Of a stretch of DNA of 20,919 nt, positions 1 to 6,310 are shown piece after piece. A model generated the notes under the pieces. That model was not told where the DNA came from and did no database searches. It was given only the letters and a program-made list of their open reading frames with translations. Position numbers and translations under genes: made by a program. Position 1 is the stretch's first letter; the number at the start of each line of letters is the position of its first letter. The stretch comes from a virus. Location of the stretch: positions 1 through 20,919 of the IMG/VR virus record IMGVR_UViG_3300007344_000325. One strand, given 5' to 3'.

Positions 1-123
1 AGCCTTGATCTCACAGGAGCCCCCACAACGCTCCCAGACGGCTTTACGGACCTCGTCATATGCCCTCCTACGCGCCGCACCCTTGCGGCTCTCACGTCGC
101 ATCTCAGAGCGTTTCAACGCCAT
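1..123 (-). CDS. HNH endonuclease, N-terminal part (cut by window edge)
   Basis: Only the first 41 codons are in the window, reading from ATG at 123 off the left edge. The peptide begins with a strongly basic stretch (MALKRSEMRRES) followed by VRKAVWERCGGSCEI. A short helix, then Cys-Gly-Gly-x-Cys, is the usual entry into the zinc-binding beta-hairpin of HNH nucleases (typically R-x-V-x-x-R-x-G-G-x-C-x-x-C). The catalytic His and Asn lie outside the window, so activity cannot be judged. The start overlaps the end of the preceding gene (ATGGCGTTGA), which suggests translational coupling. In phages such genes are either homing endonucleases or packaging- or recombination-linked nucleases. The family call is fairly likely from the Cys motif; the role is unknown. 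Confidence 0.55.
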   Translation of the reverse strand, partial: MALKRSEMRRESRKGAARRRAYDEVRKAVWERCGGSCEIKA

Positions 124-266
124 CCTCGCAACGACCCTGGGTTCTTCCCAACCTTCCAGTCAGAACGCTTTCCCGAAGGGACACCACGAGAAGACGCCTT
201 GATAGCCTCAGAAGACCGTCGCAACTCCTTCTCCGCCTTCGCAACCATCCTGTCCCACTTCGTCAC
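114..266 (-). CDS. small basic hypothetical protein (50 aa)
   Basis: A 50-residue frame starts with GTG at 266, whose GTG overlaps the TGA of the preceding gene (GTGA), and ends with a TGA that overlaps the start of the HNH gene. This back-to-back overlap is the main evidence that it is real. The protein is rich in Lys, Arg and Ser with a C-terminal half containing SGKRSDWKVGKNPGSLRGW. No domain is recognised. It may be a small DNA-associated accessory protein of the nuclease that follows, but that is only inferred from position and charge. Confidence 0.5.
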   Translation of the reverse strand: MTKWDRMVAKAEKELRRSSEAIKASSRGVPSGKRSDWKVGKNPGSLRGWR

Positions 267-595
267 GCCAGTTCCGCCTCAGCCCTGTGAGCCGCCATCA
301 GCGACTGCAACGCCGACATCTGCGTACGCCGAGACCTTACCGCCTCCAAAGCAGTGTACCTAGTGCCCTCAGCCAGATCCAAAGCCCGCTTCAACTCTGC
401 AGTCTCAGCCTCAACATGAGCCTCACGCTGCGGCACCGTGCCCTTCGGAGCGTTCGTCCAGGCGATAGCCGTAGCCTTCCTCAGTTCAAAGTCCGCATGA
501 GCAGCCTCCTTCGAGGCTGCAGCCAGCGTCTGAATACCAGCATCAAGCAGCCCCGAAAGGCGCGTCATCTCTTCCGTCATCTCATAAAGGTTCAC
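263..595 (-). CDS. hypothetical coiled-coil protein (110 aa)
   Basis: The start is GTG at 595, preceded at good spacing by AGGAG and overlapping the TGA of the upstream gene (GTGA). The protein is Ala- and Glu-rich, nearly without Gly or Pro, with long heptad-like helices (for example EAHVEAETAELKRALDLAEG around residues 60-80). It is therefore likely an all-helical, coiled-coil dimer. No catalytic motif or signal peptide is seen. It lies between an unknown gene and the small genes next to the HNH nuclease, in the operon downstream of the replication genes. Function unknown. Confidence 0.7.
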   Translation of the reverse strand: MNLYEMTEEMTRLSGLLDAGIQTLAAASKEAAHADFELRKATAIAWTNAPKGTVPQREAHVEAETAELKRALDLAEGTRYTALEAVRSRRTQMSALQSLMAAHRAEAELA

Positions 596-882
596 GGGTG
601 CTCCTGAATCACCGAAGACTTCACATAATCAAGCATACCTTGAACTTCCCACGGGCGAAGGTCATGCGACCCGAACGCTAGAAGATGCATATGACCGTAC
701 TCGTCAATCACTTCGCCGATAACAATCGTGCGGCCAATCATGTAGTCACCAAACGGCGTGAAATGGTGGCACGGGTTTGACTGAAGAAGTTGTTTCATAC
801 CTTCGTCGATACGCTGATGATGCTCATAACATTCTCGCAGCATCTCGCGAAAATCTTCTTCTTCTTCGTCAGACTCAAACAT
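592..882 (-). CDS. hypothetical acidic protein (96 aa)
   Basis: ATG at 882 is chosen because GAGG lies seven bases upstream; an in-frame TTG at 885 would have no better site. The N-terminus is very acidic (MFESDEEEEDF), followed by a helix with two His-rich spots (YEHHQR, NPCHHF), and then a probable beta segment (GRTIVIGEVIDEYGHMHLLAFG). Cys and His residues in positions 36-42 could bind metal but no known finger pattern is met. It overlaps the resolvase-like gene upstream and the coiled-coil gene downstream, so it is part of the same transcript. Function unknown. Confidence 0.65.
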   Translation of the reverse strand: MFESDEEEEDFREMLRECYEHHQRIDEGMKQLLQSNPCHHFTPFGDYMIGRTIVIGEVIDEYGHMHLLAFGSHDLRPWEVQGMLDYVKSSVIQEHP

Positions 883-1195
883 CAAACAACCTCATAAAAT
901 CCTGCCCCGACATCGTAACATACCAGCCACCTGGACTTCCAACACCTCGCTTCTTATGCCAAACCACAGCCGGACGGCCCTCAGCATTCTCCTGAGCCTG
1001 ACGCAACCAGCCCGACAGATCCATACGGCCATGATCTTTCACCTCAATCGACACAGGAAGGTCAGTTACAATATCGTCACCACGTCGAGTGCCCGTCCTA
1101 GCACGGGTCGTTTCCGCATCCCACCCGTTCTCCTTTAAGAAGTTCACAACCGCACGCTCAGCACGTGAACCCTTCGCACGTTCCGCGGCACCCAT
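875..1195 (-). CDS. Holliday-junction-resolvase-like PD-(D/E)XK nuclease
   Basis: This 106-residue protein has the layout of small Hjc/VRR-type nucleases: an N-terminal helix with GSRAERAVVNFLKENGW (acidic residue E13), then TRRGDDIV (D40/D41), then the core VSIEVKDHG with E51-x-K53. These are the expected metal ligands and catalytic lysine of the restriction-endonuclease fold. The later helix (SGWLRQAQEN) and the strand PAVVWHKKRG complete the usual alpha-beta core. Proteins of this type cleave branched DNA during phage recombination or before packaging. The ATG at 1195 follows a strong GAGGAGG site, and TAATG couples it to the preceding gene. The fold call is strong; junction specificity is inferred. 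Confidence 0.8.
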   Translation of the reverse strand: MGAAERAKGSRAERAVVNFLKENGWDAETTRARTGTRRGDDIVTDLPVSIEVKDHGRMDLSGWLRQAQENAEGRPAVVWHKKRGVGSPGGWYVTMSGQDFMRLFDV

Positions 1196-1602
1196 TAATC
1201 CTCCTCTTCATCTAAGAAGACAGGCGTTGAAAAATCGATGAACGAAACAGGGATCTTGTTATGAGTGATAGCCCCAACCCAGGGAGAAACTGCCAGCCAC
1301 TCTTTAATAGACTGGATTCCCTTGCGTGCCCAGCGCCACACCGTCTTCTTATCGGTCGGCACACCACGCAGCCCTGAAATCACCTCCGCGGCTTCTTCAT
1401 ACGTGTACTGCGACATCACCGTCATCTGCACAGCAGACCGCTGCCACTCCGGCAACTGATCCACAAACTTCTCCACAACAAGACGAACCACATCATCGAC
1501 GCTTTCCCGTGTGAACGACTCCCCATCGTTCGCACTCAAAGCCCCGATCCCCCCAGACTCCAACAGGTCTGGGGGGACGAAGTTCACCTTGTTGTAGAAC
1601 AT
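1195..1602 (-). CDS. sigma-factor region 4-like DNA-binding protein
   Basis: Residues about 40-105 form a helix-turn-helix segment very like sigma-70 region 4: a helix ending LPEWQRSAVQ, then TYEEAAEVISGLRGV, then a recognition helix KKTVWRWARKGIQSIKEWL. No region 2 is present, so it is not a complete sigma factor. It may be a regulator that binds the host polymerase or a -35 element, or simply an HTH protein. The start is either GTG at 1605 or ATG at 1602; ATG is preferred because TGATG couples it to the stop of the ATPase gene. The tail is acidic (ends LDEEED). It sits beside replication genes, consistent with early control. Confidence 0.65.
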   Translation of the reverse strand: MFYNKVNFVPPDLLESGGIGALSANDGESFTRESVDDVVRLVVEKFVDQLPEWQRSAVQMTVMSQYTYEEAAEVISGLRGVPTDKKTVWRWARKGIQSIKEWLAVSPWVGAITHNKIPVSFIDFSTPVFLDEEED

Positions 1603-2333
1603 CACAGAGAAGACGGATACGCCACAGCAGAATCCTCACACGGACGCAACTGCGCAAGCACAGGACGAGGCGGCTCAGAATCTTTCATCTTCCGGCAGAT
1701 AGCCTGCAAAGTGTGCAAACCTGGATGCGTATAATCAGGAACAATCTCCCACGTAGCATCTGCCGCACCACGAATAGCACCCGAACCTCGCTCTGAACCG
1801 CCAGACTTTTGCGAGTGATGAACAACCAACGACGAACAATCATTCACACGATAGATAGTGTCCAGCACAGAGATAGCCATACCCATGTCTTTGGCAGAGT
1901 TCTCGTCACCACCGACAGAAGCACGGGCGAACGTGTCGATCACCACAAGTTTCGGTTCGTTCTTTGCGATCAGACTTTGAAAAGCCTCAGCAGACCGAGG
2001 GTCTAGCAGGTGCGGAGTCATAGGGATGACATTGAACTTGCGAAGGTCAGCCTCAGGATGGGCTTTGCGCCATGCCAGCACACGCTTACTGAACCCCTTG
2101 ACACCTTCACCAAGGCAGTAGATGACTTTGTTTCCGTGCGCTGCAACCGACGCAGCCCAATCCAGCACGACGAACGTCTTGCCAACACCAGGCTCTCCGT
2201 ACACCCACGTCTGCCCTTCAGGCAGCCGGTTTTCCAGCAGCCACTCAGGCTGCGGAAGTTCTGCAAGGTCTTCGACCGACAGCATCGGGAACGTGTCGGT
2301 AGGTGGCTTATCGTCAAACATCATCTGCAACAT
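1602..2333 (-). CDS. RepA-like AAA ATPase / DnaB-family helicase-like protein
   Basis: A single RecA-type ATPase domain is evident: Walker A GEPGVGKT at about residues 46-53, Walker B LVVIDT at about 129-134, and a later strand LVVHHSQKSG that fits the sensor strand of RepA/DnaB-like helicases (AAA_25 group). Length (243 aa) matches short phage RepA-like proteins, which are thought to act as replicative helicases or loaders. ATG at 2333 is chosen because AGGAG ends six bases upstream, whereas the ATG at 2339 abuts it. The gene follows a GC-rich hairpin that separates it from the SSB-like gene, and its stop overlaps the sigma-like gene. The ATPase call is strong; helicase activity is inferred. 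Confidence 0.85.
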   Translation of the reverse strand: MLQMMFDDKPPTDTFPMLSVEDLAELPQPEWLLENRLPEGQTWVYGEPGVGKTFVVLDWAASVAAHGNKVIYCLGEGVKGFSKRVLAWRKAHPEADLRKFNVIPMTPHLLDPRSAEAFQSLIAKNEPKLVVIDTFARASVGGDENSAKDMGMAISVLDTIYRVNDCSSLVVHHSQKSGGSERGSGAIRGAADATWEIVPDYTHPGLHTLQAICRKMKDSEPPRPVLAQLRPCEDSAVAYPSSL

Positions 2334-2346
2334 CCTCATCTCCTCT

Positions 2347-2400
2347 ATAAGACCAGCGGCCCCCCGACCGGGGGCGGGTCGGGGGGCGCTGGGGTCTTAT
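2347..2400 (-). terminator. long GC-rich intergenic stem-loop
   Basis: Positions 2347-2354 (ATAAGACC) pair with 2393-2400 (GGTCTTAT), and inside them GCCCCCCGACC pairs with the matching G-rich strand around a short loop. The hairpin fills the gap between the stop of the gene at 2405 and the Shine-Dalgarno site of the ATPase gene. No T-run follows on either strand, so it may act as an attenuator, mRNA stabiliser or processing site rather than a classical terminator. Confidence 0.6.
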
Positions 2401-2404
2401 GATA

Positions 2405-3061
2405 TCAGAAAGGCGCGGACTCTTCCACAGCCCCAAGGCTAGCGAACTGACCGGCGATCTGCATCGCCTGAAGAGCAGTCTTGCCATCACGCGACAGCGT
2501 GACCTTGACCTGACCGCCCGGCTCGAAGTCGACGTTCGCCAGAATCTGCTTACCCTGCATCGCAGCAGTAAGCGGCGAGTCCGACTTCGCTTTCACCTTC
2601 CCGACGCAGTACGACTGCCCACCGCCCTCAATGCCACGGTCACCAGTCCGGTCGTCGAAGACGACAACCTGCTCAGGGTCGATACCCAGCGCCGGCAACT
2701 TTTCCGTCACCATCTCGATCAGCCGCTGACGGGGAACCACCGAAGTGGGGAGGTACCGAAAGGAACCGGCACCGTTTGGCTTGTATGCAATAGGCCACGT
2801 TGCAGCATCAGCAGGGTTGACCCCACTGACCGGCGCAGCCGTCTGCTGCACGGCCGGCGCAACCTCGGCGCCACGCTGCTCCGACAGCGAATCAATCTTT
2901 GAAGAAGCAAAATCCACCAACTGGCTGTACACCAGGTCGGCTTCGAACCGTGCCTCATCAGGGGTGACCGGCGTATCGAACACGATCCGTGCCGTGACGC
3001 CAACCGTCTGATAGTTACGCGAGGGGCGAACCTCAACGTCGATGTGGGAAATGCTTGCCAT
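2405..3061 (-). CDS. hypothetical replication-associated protein, possibly SSB-like (218 aa)
   Basis: ATG at 3061 is chosen because AGGAG lies seven bases upstream; a TTG at 3079 in the same frame lies inside the preceding gene. The N-terminal 60 residues look like beta-strands with a helix (HIDVEVRPSRNYQTVGVTARI, split by a short turn), followed by an Ala/Pro-rich linker (about 60-85) and a C-terminal half containing ALGIDPEQVVVFDDRTGDRG and a strand-rich end. The acidic-aromatic end (VEESAPF) recalls the C-terminal tip of single-strand DNA-binding proteins. Placement between a nuclease and a RepA-like ATPase makes a ssDNA-binding or recombination-mediator role plausible, but no OB-fold signature is certain. 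Confidence 0.6.
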   Translation of the reverse strand: MASISHIDVEVRPSRNYQTVGVTARIVFDTPVTPDEARFEADLVYSQLVDFASSKIDSLSEQRGAEVAPAVQQTAAPVSGVNPADAATWPIAYKPNGAGSFRYLPTSVVPRQRLIEMVTEKLPALGIDPEQVVVFDDRTGDRGIEGGGQSYCVGKVKAKSDSPLTAAMQGKQILANVDFEPGGQVKVTLSRDGKTALQAMQIAGQFASLGAVEESAPF

Positions 3062-3071
3062 CCTGTTGCTC

Positions 3072-3569
3072 CTAGTCAAAGTCCCCCATCGGGGACAACT
3101 GGTCTTGTGCTACGAGACGAGTCGTCTGTGACTTGTCCCATCCTGCCGGCTGTGCGTACGGCCAAGCATCAGCCGCACGAACCCATCCTAGCAGAACAAT
3201 CTCTGAGAACGTCGGAGCCTCCGCATACGCCAACACCATACGCCGGTTACGCTCCGCATCCCGCTGCCTTACTGCAAGCGGATTCGACTTGGCACGAATC
3301 CTCCTCACCTCAACATCAGGAAACAAGTCAGGTTCAGCCTTGTGCTTAGAGTGTTCTGCCCGAGGCCAGTATGCACCAGCCCAATACATATTCAGCGCTT
3401 TTGCGGCAGCCATCTCGCAGCAGCATGATGCCTGGCCTGCGACAAGGTTGTCTTGCATACGGTGGACATCATAATGTGCAGCGTCACGCACTCCTTCGTT
3501 CGCAGCGTTGCGACGCTCAGCAACATGATATGCCCAGTCCAACTCCCACGGCTCTAAAGTTACGATCAT
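3072..3569 (-). CDS. hypothetical protein, possible EVR-type nuclease fold (165 aa)
   Basis: The start is taken as ATG at 3569; no clear ribosome site precedes it, and an earlier in-frame GTG (3599) lies within a hairpin. The protein has an N-terminal helical part, a CCCEMAAAKALNMYW helix with a conserved-looking Glu, then LFPDVEVRRI (Asp, then E-x-R), and later strands VLAYAEAP and IVLLGWVRAAD. That order (Glu helix, P-D, E-x-R/K, strand, strand, G-W-x-x-x-x-D) resembles a branch of PD-(D/E)XK-like phage proteins in which Lys is replaced by Arg. The resemblance is by eye only. It sits between the Cas4-like nuclease and the SSB-like gene. Confidence 0.55.
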   Translation of the reverse strand: MIVTLEPWELDWAYHVAERRNAANEGVRDAAHYDVHRMQDNLVAGQASCCCEMAAAKALNMYWAGAYWPRAEHSKHKAEPDLFPDVEVRRIRAKSNPLAVRQRDAERNRRMVLAYAEAPTFSEIVLLGWVRAADAWPYAQPAGWDKSQTTRLVAQDQLSPMGDFD

Positions 3570-3583
3570 GGGAGGAAACCTAG

Positions 3584-3615
3584 CCCCCCAGCCAGGCACG
3601 GATCTGGCTGGGGGG
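3584..3615 (-). terminator. perfect 12-bp GC-rich stem-loop
   Basis: CCCCCCAGCCAG (3584-3595) pairs perfectly with 3604-3615 around an 8-nt loop. It lies between the end of the Cas4-like nuclease gene and the start of the next minus-strand gene, where it would form in the transcript 15 bases before the ATG. With no T-run it may be a weak terminator or a translational control element for the downstream gene, which lacks an obvious ribosome site. Confidence 0.55.
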
Positions 3616-3674
3616 TGGGGCGGAGCACACGGGAGAGGAGGGTCCGGTGCTCAACGCCGTCCGACCTCTGACTC

Positions 3675-4532
3675 TCAGACGCTGGGGGCATCTGAGGTGG
3701 ATGCGGCAGAGATCGGAAGTCTGGTCGGAGAGAGAGAGCCGTCAACTTGGCATCCTTCGTAGAAAGCACACCACTTTCTCTGACACAAGTTCCAGTCCGG
3801 GTTAGGCCGGAACGCATTGTATTTTACCAGCACATCTGCTTCACGCAAGGAGGTGGACAACTTCTCCAACTGGCCAGGAAACATGTTTCCAGCAGACACT
3901 AGCCGTGTCTTACCAGTCTTCGGGGAAACAATATGCCATTCGAACGTGTACTGTGGCGCATCGTAGTTCTGCGAAACCATCCACAGGTAAGCGGACGCTT
4001 CGATTGACGGCGGCTGGTCGTACACCCACTTGCGGAACGACGACGCAGTCTTAAAGTCCACGACGGTAATCCCATACTCGTCACGGTACAGGCCATCGAC
4101 CGTACCCTGCAGCCCACGGTCGCTATCAGGATGGTCAGCCTCCAAGTACACTTCAGTACCTAGGCACTCCCGTCCTTCAGTAATCTTTTGAAGAGTTACG
4201 CCGCCCTTCACGTAAGGCTCTTCGTACCAAAGCCGGACAGCCTCACGAGCAGAATCCACAACCCACTGAGGATCTAGTTCGTGCTCAAACCAGTTGTCCA
4301 TAGGAAGAAGTTTAGCCTGCTTGAAAGCCGCATCTGCCGCAACATTCGCAACTTCTTCCTGGTCTGCTTCACGGCCAGAGTTCTCCCAATGCTCTACTCC
4401 TGCGTGAAAACCAGTACCTAGTGCAGTATATGGACTGCCATACGACGGAACATTATAGATCTTCTCCAACGCATACTGCCAAGAACATCCTTCCAGCAGA
4501 GACTTCAGTGTGCTCTTTCTCCAGCGTTCCAT
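3675..4532 (-). CDS. Cas4/RecB-family exonuclease with probable 4Fe-4S cluster
   Basis: A 285-residue PD-(D/E)XK nuclease of the PDDEXK_1 type. Visible elements: a conserved GTGFHAGVEHW helix (H43), GTVDGLY with Asp146, VVDFKT with D159-x-K161, and a helix EASAYLW in the place of the QxxxY motif. One Cys near the N-terminus (C16) and three near the C-terminus (C250, C255, C261, in LCQRKWCAFYEGC) match the Cys arrangement that holds a 4Fe-4S cluster in Cas4 and AddB. Such enzymes resect DNA ends during phage recombination. ATG at 4532 follows GGGAG and starts 21 bases after the tRNA-Lys gene, so the earlier in-frame start inside the tRNA is rejected. Confidence 0.85.
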   Translation of the reverse strand: MERWRKSTLKSLLEGCSWQYALEKIYNVPSYGSPYTALGTGFHAGVEHWENSGREADQEEVANVAADAAFKQAKLLPMDNWFEHELDPQWVVDSAREAVRLWYEEPYVKGGVTLQKITEGRECLGTEVYLEADHPDSDRGLQGTVDGLYRDEYGITVVDFKTASSFRKWVYDQPPSIEASAYLWMVSQNYDAPQYTFEWHIVSPKTGKTRLVSAGNMFPGQLEKLSTSLREADVLVKYNAFRPNPDWNLCQRKWCAFYEGCQVDGSLSPTRLPISAASTSDAPSV

Positions 4533-4553
4533 CTTGCTCCCTTCTATCGCGAG

Positions 4554-4626
4554 TGGGCCGGGAGGGAATCGAACCCCCAACTGTCGGATTAAAAGTCCGC
4601 TACTCTGCCTATTGAGTTACCGGCCC
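4554..4626 (-). tRNA. tRNA-Lys (anticodon TTT)
   Basis: Read on the minus strand, a 7-bp acceptor stem (GGGCCGG with CCGGCCC) closes a cloverleaf with a D-arm (ACTC...GAGT), an anticodon loop CTTTTAA (anticodon TTT) on a CGGA/TCCG stem, and a T-arm with GGGTTCGATTCCC. The discriminator is A, and CCA is not encoded. The anticodon stem is closed by a G-A mismatch. The gene lies inside the minus-strand operon just upstream of the nuclease gene and is probably co-transcribed. It reads AAA and AAG codons, which are common in the Lys-rich late proteins. Confidence 0.95.
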
Positions 4627-4633
4627 TGTTCAC

Positions 4634-4864
4634 TCAGATATCGTACACTGAGCGAACCATCTCGTCCATAAACTGCTCCCACAGTTCATCGTACAACTTC
4701 TGGTTATCTTCGGAATCGATGCCGAAGACGGTCTTTGTTTCCTTGTCGTAGTTGTCGTTGAGCCAATCCTCCCACTTGTACTCGTACCTGTCGTAGTCAG
4801 TGGTGGGTGGGTCGATGGGCAGGTCCCTGTCCCAGGGGTCGCTGGCGAAAGTCCAGCCGCTCAT
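4634..4864 (-). CDS. acidic, Trp/Tyr-rich hypothetical protein (76 aa)
   Basis: ATG at 4864 follows GGAGGTGAACGC and overlaps the stop of the upstream gene. The protein is acidic and aromatic (WTFASDPWDRDLP, YDRYEYKWEDWLNDNYD), with a helical C-terminus (LYDELWEQFMDEMVRSVYDI). No family is recognised. Small acidic proteins in early phage operons often bind host proteins or mimic DNA, but that is speculation here. It ends 8 bases before the tRNA-Lys gene. Confidence 0.65.
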   Translation of the reverse strand: MSGWTFASDPWDRDLPIDPPTTDYDRYEYKWEDWLNDNYDKETKTVFGIDSEDNQKLYDELWEQFMDEMVRSVYDI

Positions 4865-5049
4865 GCGTTCACCTCCCTTGTTCCACGGGGCGTAGCGATG
4901 CTAAACGAAACAAACCGAGGGTCATTAGCAACCTTATCGGTGATGAGTAGCATGTCAGAAATCTCTACTGCTTCATCGGCGCTGTTCGCCAGAATCTCTA
5001 CTGCCACAGAAACACGGTAAACATCCTTGCCATGATTGTATGCATCCAT
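4861..5049 (-). CDS. small beta-alpha-beta hypothetical protein (62 aa)
   Basis: ATG at 5049 is chosen over an in-frame GTG at 5058, because GAGGAG stands eight bases before it and the TGATG overlap couples it to the preceding zinc-ribbon gene. The N-terminal part (VYRVSVAVEILANSADEAVEI) has the pattern strand, then A-N/D-S-x-x-E/Q-A helix, seen also in the small genes at 5487-5636 and 5847-5993. Together these look like a diverged paralogous family. The last part (RFVSFSIATPRGT) would be a second strand. Function unknown. Confidence 0.65.
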   Translation of the reverse strand: MDAYNHGKDVYRVSVAVEILANSADEAVEISDMLLITDKVANDPRFVSFSIATPRGTREVNA

Positions 5050-5201
5050 CACTTGCACTCCTCACACATGTAGTAGGAACCGTACTTGTCCACATAACCT
5101 GACGCATACTCCTCGTTGTCAGGGTCAATCACTGCCGTGCACACAGCACACAGCATGTCACAAAACTGTGCGTCATACACAGACGTTTCAGTCCAAGGCA
5201 T
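5049..5201 (-). CDS. small zinc-ribbon-like protein (50 aa)
   Basis: A 50-residue frame begins with ATG at 5201 after GAGGGTAAGG and ends in a TGATG overlap with the next gene. It has Cys residues in two groups: CDMLCAVC near residues 14-21 and a terminal CEEC at 46-49, spaced as in small zinc ribbons (C-x2-C ... C-x2-C), with an acidic region and Tyr-rich segment (YVDKYGSYYMCEECK) between. Metal binding is inferred from the pattern. Its start lies 14 bases inside the end of the signal-peptide gene upstream, which is usual in this operon. Confidence 0.65.
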   Translation of the reverse strand: MPWTETSVYDAQFCDMLCAVCTAVIDPDNEEYASGYVDKYGSYYMCEECK

Positions 5202-5490
5202 CCTTACCCTCCATCATGTCACAAGGACCATTGTAATCTAGCCATGCCTCATCCAACACAGCCATAACATCGGCAGCATCCCAGTCTGCAGTAGGCCCGC
5301 CAAGAATCTCAATCACGCACCACTCCTGACCGTCAATAACTTCGATCTCTAACGGCACAGTAGTGTATTCGTATTCTAGAGAGCCTTTCGTTTCAATCTG
5401 AAACGTGTTGTACTCTGTCACGTGAGTGTGACGGTGCACTGCTGGGCCCGCAAGAAGCAGGCCCAGCAGCACACCAGCCGCAAACTTCAC
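5188..5490 (-). CDS. small protein with N-terminal signal or membrane segment (100 aa)
   Basis: The frame starts with GTG at 5490, with GAGGAG eight bases before it and GTGA overlapping the end of the preceding gene. Residues 2-18 (KFAAGVLLGLLLAGPAV) form a short positive start and a hydrophobic core that fit a signal peptide or a membrane anchor, with AGPAV as a possible cleavage site. The remainder is acidic and strand-rich (LEYEYTTVPLEIEVIDG) with two Cys. It may be exported to or anchored in the host envelope, but no family is recognised. Confidence 0.65.
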   Translation of the reverse strand: MKFAAGVLLGLLLAGPAVHRHTHVTEYNTFQIETKGSLEYEYTTVPLEIEVIDGQEWCVIEILGGPTADWDAADVMAVLDEAWLDYNGPCDMMEGKDALD

Positions 5491-5636
5491 TCTTCAATCT
5501 CCTCTGAGGTCTTATCAATAAGATACTCCTCTTCCATAATGCTGCCGTAACCATCGATAGCAAGATTAATTGCTTCTTGGTCATCATTAGCAGAAATCTC
5601 GTACACAGTCTTTTTGTGAATCTCATACACTCTCAT
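5487..5636 (-). CDS. small beta-alpha protein of paralogous family (49 aa)
   Basis: ATG at 5636 opens a 49-codon frame ending TGA at 5487, where it overlaps the GTG start of the next gene. The first half, VYEIHKKTVYEISANDDQEA, is closely patterned like the gene at 5847-5993 (strand with T-V-x-Y-E-I/V-S-A, then D-x-Q-A helix). The end is acidic (EEEYLIDKTSEEIEE). The pattern recalls short phage proteins with a strand-helix-strand fold that modulate host proteins, but the role is unknown. Confidence 0.65.
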   Translation of the reverse strand: MRVYEIHKKTVYEISANDDQEAINLAIDGYGSIMEEEYLIDKTSEEIEE

Positions 5637-5845
5637 GCTTGAACCACCTTTTCAATCCGAGCCTTAACGAACTCGTTGTTTAGCGGGTTAGTGCAACGCC
5701 GAACGTTGCACAGATAACCTTCATCCTCCCACTTTTCCAGCCAGTACGCAATCTGCTCAAACGTACCAACCTTCCACTCTGCAATGTCAGACTCAGGATC
5801 GCTAGGGTTAGCCCACTTCTGAGCCAAAACAACATACTCGTTCAT
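5633..5845 (-). CDS. hypothetical protein (70 aa)
   Basis: ATG at 5845 is preferred, with GAGG about seven bases upstream, over longer in-frame starts that would lie within the preceding gene. Residues include VVLAQKWANPSDPESDIAEW, a helix FEQIAYWLEKWEDEGYL and two Cys (CNVRRC, around residues 49-54), with a terminal helix EFVKARIEKVVQA. No known domain is recognised. The stop overlaps the start of the next small gene. Confidence 0.6.
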   Translation of the reverse strand: MNEYVVLAQKWANPSDPESDIAEWKVGTFEQIAYWLEKWEDEGYLCNVRRCTNPLNNEFVKARIEKVVQA

Positions 5846-5846
5846 A

Positions 5847-5993
5847 TCAGTACCTCGCATCCTCGATAGTGTGCTCCATATCAAGCACCTTGGCTTCATC
5901 CGATTCGTTATACACCAGGTCCAACGCCTGGTCCGTACTGTCAGCAGACACCTCGTACCACACAGTCTGCGTCACAATATATCTTGACATCAT
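5847..5993 (-). CDS. small beta-alpha protein of paralogous family (48 aa)
   Basis: ATG at 5993 follows a strong GAGGAGGAAT site, so the longer in-frame start at 6050, which lies inside the upstream gene, is rejected. The protein starts MMSRYIVTQTVWYEVSADST and then has a DQALDLVYNES helix, matching the gene at 5487-5636 in layout and key residues (Y, T-V, Y-E-V-S-A, Q-A). It is therefore probably a paralogue made by local duplication. Function unknown. Confidence 0.65.
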   Translation of the reverse strand: MMSRYIVTQTVWYEVSADSTDQALDLVYNESDEAKVLDMEHTIEDARY

Positions 5994-6001
5994 ATTCCTC
6001 C

Positions 6002-6310
6002 TCAAAACATAGCGTCTTCGATATCGACAATCGGATTCACGATTTCCCATGCGGCAGCAGCGTACCCTGCCATATCCGCATAGTTATCCTTCACGTGCCT
6101 GTCTTCCATGGTCCGTGCCATCTTCAGCAAGATCATCAGGTTGCACACATCGACACCGTCCAGTTGCTCGTACGGTGCTGTGCTGAGATACACGTTCCAC
6201 AGAGCAGCCGTACGCTGGTCCAGGTTGACACCCGGCGGACCATAGTCGCGGTTACGTGCACCAGAAACAATACCGGCAACTTCCTCTAACAGATCAGACT
6301 GCACTGACAT
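6002..6310 (-). CDS. DUF6378-like phage protein (102 aa)
   Basis: The protein has the conserved features I associate with DUF6378-type phage proteins: an N-terminal helix with AGIVSGARNRDYGPP, then NLDQRTAALWNVYLS, then the helix DVCNLMILLKMARTMEDRHVKDNYADMAGY. This all-helical layout with acidic residues (E, D) recalls MazG-like nucleotide pyrophosphohydrolases, but the ExxE..ExxD metal motif is not plain, so enzyme activity is not claimed. ATG at 6310 follows GAGGAG and overlaps the end of the gene upstream. Confidence 0.75.
   Translation of the reverse strand: MSVQSDLLEEVAGIVSGARNRDYGPPGVNLDQRTAALWNVYLSTAPYEQLDGVDVCNLMILLKMARTMEDRHVKDNYADMAGYAAAAWEIVNPIVDIEDAMF

Noticed and set aside
2072-2400. 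CRISPR array or other spaced repeats
   Set aside because: No regularly spaced repeats were found here or elsewhere; the repeats seen are hairpins and one 21-bp tandem copy.
4533-4580. N-terminal extension of the Cas4-like nuclease into the tRNA gene
   Set aside because: The frame would begin in the T-arm of tRNA-Lys; ATG at 4532 has GGGAG upstream.
5393-5626. 77-aa minus-strand open frame overlapping 5487-5636
   Set aside because: Out of frame with the better supported 49-aa gene, which has coupled start and stop and a paralogue nearby.
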